Source of the DNA: JADKAV01 sp963732355
GTDB taxonomy: Bacteria; Actinomycetota; Actinomycetes; S36-B12; UBA10799
Length of the DNA stretch: 64,000 nucleotides
Assembly (NCBI GenBank): GCA_963732355.1
Contig: CAVSZD010000003.1
Span: 62,001-126,000, forward strand
Direction: 5' to 3'
This document shows positions 43,900 to 50,975 of the stretch, in pieces. Each line of letters opens with the position of its first letter. Position 1 is the first letter of the stretch. A model generated the notes under the pieces. That model saw only the letters and a program-made list of their open reading frames with translations. It was not told where the DNA came from and did no database searches. The translations under genes were made by a program, and so were the position numbers.

Positions 43900-45564
43900 G
43901 TGCCCGTCAACCCTGAGGAGTCCAGCAAGGCGTCGCCGGAAACGGCCAAGCCTGCTGCGAAGAAGGCCCCGAGGAAGGCTCCCGCCAAGAAGTCGGCTGC
44001 GCGCAAATCCTCGGTGGCGGTCCCGGTGGCCAAGAAGGCGCCGGCCAAGCCTGCGGCGAAGAAGGCCCCGGCTAAGAAACCAGCCAAGAAGGCAACTGCG
44101 AAGAAGACTGCCAAGAAGACCGCCCGCCAGCCCTCACCGCTTCGGGGCAAGCAAGCGATGACCGAGACCAAGCGCCTGTCGGGCTGGGACTTCGCCACCT
44201 GGCGGATGGCCACCGACGACCCGGTCATGCGTTCCACGATCATCGGATTGCTGGTACTGGAGTCCAGCCCCGACTGGGAGCGGATGAAGCAGCGCTACGA
44301 GCGGGCGACCAGGTTGGCCCCGGTGCTGCGTTCCACGGTCGTCGAAGGGCCGATCGGTTTGCAGTCCCCGCGCATCGTGGTGGATCCGAACTTCGACCTG
44401 TCCTTCCACATGCGCCGCTTCAGCATGCCCAAGGGATCGACCTGGGCAGACGTGCTCGAGGACGCGCGGCGGCAGAGCATGGCCGATTTCGACCGGGACC
44501 GTCCGCTGTGGCGTGTGACGCTGCTGGAAGGACTTCCGGGTGGCAAATCGGCGCTGATCCTCAAGCTGCATCACGCCATCGCTGACGGCCAGGGTGCGGT
44601 GCAGTTGGGTCTTGCCCTGCTTGACTTCACCCCCGACGGGGTCGACCTCGGTCCTATGCCAAACGCGCCGGAACCCGCTGTTCTGGACACCACGGGATTC
44701 CTCGAAGCGGTGATCCGCAACAACGTGGGATGGGTCGCGCGCACAGCCCAGGACGTGATCAACGGGTTGGGGCCGTTGACCATGGCGGCCGTGAAGAACC
44801 CCGGAGAACTCATCGGCCGGGTGCGGGAGACCGCCGGCTCGGTGGCCCGCTTCACCCGCATCCCGTTCGGTCCGCTCTCGCCGATCATGCAGCAGCGCAG
44901 CATCAACTACCACTTCGACACCATCGATATGGACTTTGCGGCATACAAGGCCGCTGCCAAGCGTCGTGAGCGAAGTGTCAACGACCTGTTCCTCGCGGCC
45001 ATCAGCGTCGGGATGAACCGCTACCACGAGCGCATGGGCCGACCCGTGGATGAGTTGCGCATGAACATGCCGATCTCCCTGCGGACCTCCGGGGACGACG
45101 AAGGCAACGCTGTGACCATCGCACGATTCGAGATTCCGGTCTCGAACGCGATCGACGATGTCCTGGAAAGCGCGGCTGAGACCGTGCGCAACTGGCGCGC
45201 AGAGCCGGTCCTCAAACTTGCCGACAATCTCGCCGAACTCTCCCGCTTCCTGCCCCCGGAACTGCTCTCGGCAGCAGCGCAGACCTCGGACTTGACCGCC
45301 TCCAATGTTCCTGGTCCGCCGATCCCGGTCTGGCTGGCAGGCTCCAAGGTCGAGCGCATGTACCCCCTCGTGGGCACTATCGGTGCTGCGATCAACGTCA
45401 CGATGCTCACGTACAACGGGATCGCCAGCGTGGGTGTCAGCACCGACGACGCTGCGGTGGACGACCGTGACGAGCTGATCCGAAGCCTGCGGCACGGGTT
45501 CCGCGAGGTGATCGGGACGCCGGTGCTGGCCGGTAACCCTCTGACGATCCGCAAACCCGGCTGA
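43900..45564 (+). CDS. WS/DGAT acyltransferase with lysine/alanine-rich N-terminal tail
   Basis: 554 aa. Residues ~10-80 are a histone H1-like tail of AKKAP, PAKK and TAKKT repeats. From about 87 (MTETKRLSGWDFATW) follows a full wax-ester-synthase/DGAT domain with active-site HHAIADG, a central MNMPISLR block and the late ASNVPGPPIPV. The ideal ribosome site AAGGAGG before GTG 43900 argues that the tail is really translated. The tail could bind nucleic acid or lipid-droplet surfaces; this is inference. It sits between yebC and ruvC. Confidence 0.87.
   Translation: MPVNPEESSKASPETAKPAAKKAPRKAPAKKSAARKSSVAVPVAKKAPAKPAAKKAPAKKPAKKATAKKTAKKTARQPSPLRGKQAMTETKRLSGWDFATWRMATDDPVMRSTIIGLLVLESSPDWERMKQRYERATRLAPVLRSTVVEGPIGLQSPRIVVDPNFDLSFHMRRFSMPKGSTWADVLEDARRQSMADFDRDRPLWRVTLLEGLPGGKSALILKLHHAIADGQGAVQLGLALLDFTPDGVDLGPMPNAPEPAVLDTTGFLEAVIRNNVGWVARTAQDVINGLGPLTMAAVKNPGELIGRVRETAGSVARFTRIPFGPLSPIMQQRSINYHFDTIDMDFAAYKAAAKRRERSVNDLFLAAISVGMNRYHERMGRPVDELRMNMPISLRTSGDDEGNAVTIARFEIPVSNAIDDVLESAAETVRNWRAEPVLKLADNLAELSRFLPPELLSAAAQTSDLTASNVPGPPIPVWLAGSKVERMYPLVGTIGAAINVTMLTYNGIASVGVSTDDAAVDDRDELIRSLRHGFREVIGTPVLAGNPLTIRKPG
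43936..44140 (+). repeat. Degenerate in-gene repeats encoding Lys/Ala/Pro
   Basis: Reiterated AAGAAGGC-type units encode KKAP/AKKA motifs inside the acyltransferase gene. Such tracts vary in copy number between strains and are prone to misassembly. Confidence 0.6.
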
Positions 45565-45601
45565 TTCGCGTGTCGGGCACCCCCGGGCTCGAGTAGCGGG
45601 G

Positions 45602-45607
45602 TAGGCT
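45602..45607 (+). promoter_or_regulatory. Candidate -10 box of ruvCAB
   Basis: TAGGCT, 31 bases before ATG 45639. The leader holds GGAGG. No SOS box could be recognised. Confidence 0.45.
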
Positions 45608-45638
45608 TACCGAACAGTTGTACGATCTCGGAGGCCTG

Positions 45639-46133
45639 ATGCGCGTGTTGGCAGTGGACCCGGGGCTCACCCGGTGCGGGGTCGCCGTGGTTGAGGCCGG
45701 ATTCGACGGCAAGGCTCGGGCGGTACTCATCGACGTCATCCGCACCGATCCGGGCGCGGAACATGCAGCCAGGTTGCAGGAAGTGTTCGACGGGGTGCGG
45801 GACCGGCTGATGAGTACCCAGGCCGAGGTGATGGCCGTGGAACGGGTATTCAGCCAGAACAATGTGCGAACGGCCATGGGCACAGCCCAGGCGGCGGCCG
45901 TGTGCATGCTGGCCGCCAACCAACTCGGCCTGCCGGTCCACCAGCACACCCCCACCGAGGTGAAGGCCGCAGTGACCGGTTCGGGGCGCGCAGACAAGGG
46001 TCAGGTCGCCTTCATGGTGTCGCGGATCCTGGGCCTGCGCGAGGTGCCCAAGCCAGCCGATGCCACCGATGCTTTGGCGCTGGGGATTTGTCATGTGTGG
46101 CGCTCAAGGGCCAGGACGGGAGCAGCGAGATGA
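45639..46133 (+). CDS. ruvC: Holliday junction resolvase RuvC
   Basis: 164 aa RNase-H-fold endonuclease that cuts Holliday junctions bound by RuvAB. Catalytic Asp7 in VLAVDPGLTRCG, Glu in VMAVERVF, and Asp residues in PADATDALALGICH. ATG 45639 follows CGGAGG; an upstream in-frame TTG 45618 lacks a site. Its stop overlaps ruvA. Confidence 0.96.
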   Translation: MRVLAVDPGLTRCGVAVVEAGFDGKARAVLIDVIRTDPGAEHAARLQEVFDGVRDRLMSTQAEVMAVERVFSQNNVRTAMGTAQAAAVCMLAANQLGLPVHQHTPTEVKAAVTGSGRADKGQVAFMVSRILGLREVPKPADATDALALGICHVWRSRARTGAAR

Positions 46134-46735
46134 TCGCGCAGATTCGAGGGTGTGTGGTCGTGCGCAAAGCTGACGAAGTGGTCGTGGAGGTCGGTGGGAT
46201 CGGGATCAATGTGATCGTGACGCCGCGGACCAGTGCTGGCCTGCAACTCGGCGGTGAATGTGTGCTGACAACAGATCTCGTGGTCAGAGAGGACAGCCTC
46301 ACGCTTTACGGATTCGCCGACTCGGCTGAGCGCGAGGTCTTCCGCACAGTGCAGACAGTCACCGGAATCGGTCCTCGGCTCGCGCTCACCATGCTGGCCA
46401 CGTTGTCCTCCGACCAGATCCGTCAGGCCATTGCGACCGAGGACCTGACGATGTTGTGCACAGTGCCCGGTGTGGGGCGCAAGAGTGCGCAGCGGCTCGT
46501 GGTCGATCTGAAGGACCGTCTCGCGCCGACGGTGGATGTGACGGCCGTGCAGGCGGGGGCTGGCTGGCGTGCCCAGGTACTGGCGGCTCTGACCGGCCTG
46601 GGCTGGCCGTCGGCACAGGCGCAGGAGGCGGTGTCCAGCGTCGCCTCGGGCCCGGAAGCTGCGAACCTGAGCGTGCCTGAGGCACTCAGACTCAGCCTGC
46701 AGGTCATGGACCACACGCCGGCGGTGACCCCGTGA
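46130..46735 (+). CDS. ruvA: Holliday junction branch-migration protein RuvA
   Basis: 201 aa. OB-fold domain I (MIAQIRGCVVVRKADEVVVE), helix-hairpin-helix pairs VTGIGPRLALTMLATLS and VPGVGRKSAQRLVVDLK, and C-terminal domain III that contacts RuvB. Tetramers hold the junction square-planar. ATG 46130 and the stop overlap ruvC and ruvB. Confidence 0.96.
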   Translation: MIAQIRGCVVVRKADEVVVEVGGIGINVIVTPRTSAGLQLGGECVLTTDLVVREDSLTLYGFADSAEREVFRTVQTVTGIGPRLALTMLATLSSDQIRQAIATEDLTMLCTVPGVGRKSAQRLVVDLKDRLAPTVDVTAVQAGAGWRAQVLAALTGLGWPSAQAQEAVSSVASGPEAANLSVPEALRLSLQVMDHTPAVTP

Positions 46736-47778
46736 ACGATGCTTTGGTGTCCTCCGGTGCCGACGACTCCGAGCGGGTGGTCGAGGGTGCCCTACGGCCC
46801 ACCAGCCTGGACGACTTCATCGGTCAGGGCCGGGTCAAGGACCAATTGCGCCTGGTCCTGTCGGCAGCCAAGCAGCGAGACCACGTTGCGGACCACGTCC
46901 TGCTCAGCGGACCGCCCGGGTTGGGTAAGACCACCCTGGCCATGATCATCGCAGCGGAGTTGGGTACCGCGCTGCGTTTGACGAGTGGACCTGCCATCAC
47001 CCACGCCGGGGACCTCGCATCGATCCTGACTGCTTTGCAGCCCAACGACGTGTTGTTCATTGACGAGATCCATCGGTTGGCGCGCCCGGCCGAGGAGATG
47101 CTCTACATGGCCATGGAGGACTTCCGCGTCGACGTGGTCGTCGGCAAAGGCCCGGGTGCCACTTCGATCCCGTTGGACCTCGCACCCTTCACGCTCGTCG
47201 GCGCGACGACCCGCTCGGGATTGTTGCCCGGACCTTTGCGGGACAGGTTCGGATTCACCGCGCACATGGACTTCTACGAACCGCAGGAGTTGCAGAAGAT
47301 CGTGACCCGCTCGGCCGGGTTGATGGACATCCCTGCTCAGCAGGACGCCCTGGCGGTGATCGCCTCGCGTTCCAGGGGGACCCCGCGCATCGCGAACCGA
47401 CTGTTGCGCAGAGTGCGCGACTACGCCCAGATCCACGGTGACTCCCGAGTGGACGTGCCCGCGACATCCGCGGCGCTGGCGCTCTTCGAGGTGGATGAGA
47501 GCGGCCTGGACCGGCTCGACCGGGCGGTCCTGACGGCGCTGGTCACCAACTTCTCGGGCGGCCCCGTTGGCCTTTCGACCCTGGCGGTGGCCGTGGGGGA
47601 GGAGGCCGAGACCGTGGAGACCGTGTGCGAGCCCTTCCTGTTGAGGTCGGGTTTCCTGGCCAGAACACCACGCGGAAGGATCGCCACAGCCCGGGCCTAC
47701 GCCCACCTGGGGTTGTCCCTGCCATCGGCTCCTGACCAGTTGACGCTGACCGATCCGCAGGACGCCGTCCAGGGCTAG
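46732..47778 (+). CDS. ruvB: Holliday junction helicase RuvB
   Basis: 348 aa AAA+ motor that pumps DNA through the RuvA-bound junction. Walker A GPPGLGKTTLAMII, Walker B LFIDEIHRL, sensor VGATTRSGLLPGPLRDRFG with the arginine finger, and a C-terminal winged helix (FLLRSGFLARTPRGRIAT). GTG 46732 overlaps ruvA. Confidence 0.97.
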   Translation: MNDALVSSGADDSERVVEGALRPTSLDDFIGQGRVKDQLRLVLSAAKQRDHVADHVLLSGPPGLGKTTLAMIIAAELGTALRLTSGPAITHAGDLASILTALQPNDVLFIDEIHRLARPAEEMLYMAMEDFRVDVVVGKGPGATSIPLDLAPFTLVGATTRSGLLPGPLRDRFGFTAHMDFYEPQELQKIVTRSAGLMDIPAQQDALAVIASRSRGTPRIANRLLRRVRDYAQIHGDSRVDVPATSAALALFEVDESGLDRLDRAVLTALVTNFSGGPVGLSTLAVAVGEEAETVETVCEPFLLRSGFLARTPRGRIATARAYAHLGLSLPSAPDQLTLTDPQDAVQG

Positions 47779-47779
47779 A

Positions 47780-47785
47780 TAGGAT
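47780..47785 (+). promoter_or_regulatory. -10 box of yajC, leaderless type
   Basis: TAGGAT, six bases before GTG 47792, just after the ruvB stop. It could drive yajC-secD-secF independently of ruvCAB. Confidence 0.5.
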
Positions 47786-47791
47786 CGGGCA

Positions 47792-48055
47792 GTGGAATTC
47801 CTGATGCTGGCCATTCCGCTGATCCTGTTGGGTGGACTCTGGTTGGTGATGATCCGGCCCTTGCGTCAGCGGCAGAGGGAGGCGCAGTCCGCCCAATTGG
47901 CAGTGCACGAAGGGTCCCGCATCATGACAACGGCCGGCATCTTCGGCACAGTCAGGTGGGTGGAGGAAGAGACCATCGGTCTGGAGATCAGCGATGGTGT
48001 GGTCGTGAAGTACGCGCGAGCGGCAGTAGCCGACGTGCTGGATGACGAGGGGTAG
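47792..48055 (+). CDS. yajC: Preprotein translocase subunit YajC
   Basis: 87 aa. One N-terminal helix (FLMLAIPLILLGGLWLVMI) followed by RPLRQRQREAQ and a small cytosolic domain MTTAGIFGTVRWVEEETIGL. It associates with SecDF at the Sec channel. secD begins three bases after its stop. Confidence 0.92.
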   Translation: MEFLMLAIPLILLGGLWLVMIRPLRQRQREAQSAQLAVHEGSRIMTTAGIFGTVRWVEEETIGLEISDGVVVKYARAAVADVLDDEG

Positions 48056-48058
48056 CCT

Positions 48059-49786
48059 GTGGCACCGAATGCACGACCGAAGCCGTGGCGGCCATTGCTG
48101 GCACTGCTGGTCATAATTGTCGGGCTGGGGGTGTGGGCCCTGTGGCCGGGCACCTCCCATGTTCCGCGTCTGGGACTGGACCTGCAGGGTGGAACCCAGG
48201 TGATTCTGGTGCCCACACAGGCCGAGGGCACCGCGGACATCACAGACGAACAGTTGCAGCAGACCGTCGAGATCATCAGGCAACGGGTCAACGGGTTCGG
48301 TGTGGCCGAGGCGGATGTGGCCATCCAGGGTTCTGGTAACGATGCGGCCATCGTGGTGTCGGTGCCGGGGGTCAACCAGCGTGAGATCGCCCAGCAACTG
48401 AGTCAGACGGCCCTGTTGGACTTCCGCCCCGTATCCACGATCGTGGATCCCGCGATCATCGACCCGTCGACGCTGCAACCCGCCGACACCACGCCGAACA
48501 ACAACAAGAAGAAGAACAACAACTCCAACAACAACTCCAACAACAACAACTCCAATAACGACGGAGCGTCGGGCGGGGCCAGCTTTGCCGAGACGTCCCC
48601 GAGCCCGACGGCCTCACCAAGCCCCAGTCCGAGCGCTACCCAGGCGACCGACAAGACCGAGGGCCTCGTGCCGCCGGTCGAGGGCGACAGTGCCAACGAC
48701 CCTGCCCTCGAGGATGCGTTGCTGAACCTGGATTGCACCGATGTGGCCAGCAGGCAAGGTGGCGTCCCCGACAACCCCGAGAAGTGGATCGTCACCTGTG
48801 ACCGCGAGGGGACCGGGAAGTACTTGTTGGAGCCGGCCTTCATCAAGGGCACCTCGATCACCAATGCGTCCGCCGAACTCGCCCAGGGGGGAGCCGGTTG
48901 GGTTGTCAACCTCGAGTTCGACGCCGAGGGCACCGACGCGCTGTCGGAGATCTCCAATCGGCTCGTGAGCCTTCCCTCCCCGCAGAACCAGTTCGGGATC
49001 GTGCTCGACGGCCTTGTGGTGTCGGCACCGTTCTTCCAGCAGCCCATCAACGACGGCCGGGCGCAGATCAGCGGCAACTTCTCTCCCGAGGAAGCCAAGA
49101 ACCTGGCCCAAGTGCTGAAATTCGGCGCACTGCCGCTGACCCTGAACATCGCCTCGGTGGAGACGGTCACACCCACGCTGGGTGCCGACTATCTCAAGGT
49201 CGGACTGTTCGCCGGTGCGGTCGGTCTGTTCCTGGTGATCCTGTACCTGTTGTTCTACTACCGGGCCCTGGGAATGGTCGCTGTCGTCTCCCTGGTCATC
49301 GCGGCGATCATCACGTACTTCGTGTTCGTGATCCTTGGCCGCACGGTCGGGCTGGCCCTGACGTTGGCCGGCGTTGCGGGTGCCATCGTGGCAATCGGGA
49401 TCACGGCCGACTCCTTCGTCGTGTACTTCGAACGCATCCGGGACGAGGTCCGTGAGGGCCGAAGTCTGCGTGCGGCATGTGACGCCGGCTGGGCTCGCGC
49501 CCGGAACACGATCCTGGCCGCCGACTTCGTGTCGCTGCTGGCCGCGGCCATCCTGTACTTCCTGTCGGTGGGGGCTGTGCGAGGATTCGCGTTCGTGCTC
49601 GGTCTGACCACGCTTATCGACGTCATGGTGGCCTTCATGTTCACCCGGCCCACGGTGACCCTGCTTGCACGCAACAGGTGGTTCACCAGCGGACATCCGC
49701 TGACAGGCCTTGATCCGAAACGGCTCGGGGTCAAGGTCGATCCCGGGAAGCCGGATTCCCGCACCGGCGACAAGGTGGAGGTCTGA
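48059..49786 (+). CDS. secD: Protein translocase subunit SecD
   Basis: 575 aa. One N-terminal helix, GLDLQGGTQVILVP (D1 motif), a large periplasmic domain, and five C-terminal helices with TLGADYLKVGLFAGAVGLFL and GITADSFVVYFERIRDEVREG. With SecF it uses the proton gradient to pull exported proteins out of SecY. A low-complexity insert (residues ~147-200) of Asn-rich then Ser/Pro-rich sequence splits the periplasmic domain. GTG 48059. The stop overlaps secF. Confidence 0.95.
   Translation: MAPNARPKPWRPLLALLVIIVGLGVWALWPGTSHVPRLGLDLQGGTQVILVPTQAEGTADITDEQLQQTVEIIRQRVNGFGVAEADVAIQGSGNDAAIVVSVPGVNQREIAQQLSQTALLDFRPVSTIVDPAIIDPSTLQPADTTPNNNKKKNNNSNNNSNNNNSNNDGASGGASFAETSPSPTASPSPSPSATQATDKTEGLVPPVEGDSANDPALEDALLNLDCTDVASRQGGVPDNPEKWIVTCDREGTGKYLLEPAFIKGTSITNASAELAQGGAGWVVNLEFDAEGTDALSEISNRLVSLPSPQNQFGIVLDGLVVSAPFFQQPINDGRAQISGNFSPEEAKNLAQVLKFGALPLTLNIASVETVTPTLGADYLKVGLFAGAVGLFLVILYLLFYYRALGMVAVVSLVIAAIITYFVFVILGRTVGLALTLAGVAGAIVAIGITADSFVVYFERIRDEVREGRSLRAACDAGWARARNTILAADFVSLLAAAILYFLSVGAVRGFAFVLGLTTLIDVMVAFMFTRPTVTLLARNRWFTSGHPLTGLDPKRLGVKVDPGKPDSRTGDKVEV
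48498..48650 (+). repeat. Low-complexity AAC/AGC-type tract inside secD
   Basis: Runs of AAC triplets encode NNN-KKK-NNNSNNN-type sequence, followed by a PSPTASPSPSPSA stretch. The codons are A-rich, unlike the surrounding high-GC gene. Confidence 0.65.
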
Positions 49787-50922
49787 TGTCCAAGTTCGGT
49801 GATCTTGGCGGGAAGTTGTACCGCGGTGAGGTGTCCTACAACATCGTCGGTCGTCGCAAGACCTGGTACATCGTCTCGGCGCTGATTCTGCTGCTCGCAC
49901 TCGGCGGTATCTTCTTTCGCGGCCTGAACCTCGGTATCGAGTTCAAGGGCGGTGCGGAGTTCTACGTCCCCAGCACCTCCTGCACGATCCAGGACACTCG
50001 TAATGCCGTGACCAGCGCCGGGGTCGAGGTGGCAGCGGTCACTGAGATCGGTTCGGACAACATCCGAGCCCAGACGCCGAATGTCACCCCGGAGGAAAGC
50101 ACGGCAGTGGTTGACGCATTGTCGAGCGCCTGTGGGGTCACCGCTGACGAGATCTCCAGTCGGGACGTAGGCCCGACGTGGGGTGGTGAGATCACCCGGC
50201 AGGCCTTCATCGCACTAGGGGTCTTCCTGCTGGCCGTAGTCATCTTCTTGTCGGTGTACTTCCAGTGGCAGATGGCCGTGGCCGCGTTGGTGGCCCTGAT
50301 TCACGACATCGTGATCACGACCGGAATCTACGCGCTGGTCGGGTTCGAGGTCACTCCGGCCACCGTGATCGGTCTGCTCACAATCCTCGGCTACTCGCTC
50401 TACGACACTGTCGTGGTCTTCGACAAGGTCAAGGAGAACACCCGGGGCGTGACAGGCCAGAGTCGCTACACCTACAGCGAACTGGCCAACCTCGCGCTGA
50501 ACCAGACGCTGATCCGGTCGATCAACACCAGCATCGTGGCGCTGCTGCCCGTGGCCTCGATCCTGTTCGTCGGCGCGGGTCTGCTGGGCGCGGGCACCTT
50601 GAAGGACCTGGCTCTGGTTCTGTTCATCGGAATGGCAGTGGGTACCTACTCGTCGATCTTCGTGGCGACACCGGTGCTGTGTCAGTTGATGGAACGTCAG
50701 CCAGCGATCAAGGCACTGGACGCCAGAGTGAATAAGCGACGGGCCTCCCGCGGGGAGTCCGGGCCGTCGATGGCACAGGTGAGTTCCGGCTCCGGTGGTG
50801 ACTCCGCGCCCGCTGCCAGCGGTGGTATCGCAGCCCCGGTCGATCGCCAGCACCGGCAGAGTCGCGAGGCGTCGGGCCGTTCCCAGCCCAAACGGTCCAC
50901 AAGGTCCAAGCGGCGCCACTGA
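49786..50922 (+). CDS. secF: Protein translocase subunit SecF
   Basis: 378 aa partner of SecD. N-terminal helix, LGIEFKGGAEFYVP (D1-type motif), five C-terminal helices with TILGYSLYDTVVVFDKVKEN, and a ~75-residue basic, Ser/Gly-rich cytosolic tail ending in RSKRRH. ATG 49786 overlaps the secD stop (TGATG). In mycobacteria apt stands between secF and rel; it is absent here. Confidence 0.95.
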   Translation: MSKFGDLGGKLYRGEVSYNIVGRRKTWYIVSALILLLALGGIFFRGLNLGIEFKGGAEFYVPSTSCTIQDTRNAVTSAGVEVAAVTEIGSDNIRAQTPNVTPEESTAVVDALSSACGVTADEISSRDVGPTWGGEITRQAFIALGVFLLAVVIFLSVYFQWQMAVAALVALIHDIVITTGIYALVGFEVTPATVIGLLTILGYSLYDTVVVFDKVKENTRGVTGQSRYTYSELANLALNQTLIRSINTSIVALLPVASILFVGAGLLGAGTLKDLALVLFIGMAVGTYSSIFVATPVLCQLMERQPAIKALDARVNKRRASRGESGPSMAQVSSGSGGDSAPAASGGIAAPVDRQHRQSREASGRSQPKRSTRSKRRH

Positions 50923-50942
50923 GCAGATCGTCGCCCACCCCG

Positions 50943-50948
50943 TAGACT
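50943..50948 (+). promoter_or_regulatory. Candidate -10 box of rel
   Basis: TAGACT, 27 bases before GTG 50976. Confidence 0.45.
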
Positions 50949-50975
50949 GACGTACCTAGGCGAGGCGGTGAGCAC

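Noticed and set aside
48059..49786. secD low-complexity tract as a sign that SecD is broken
   Set aside because: The frame continues cleanly through the tract and all conserved SecD motifs follow.
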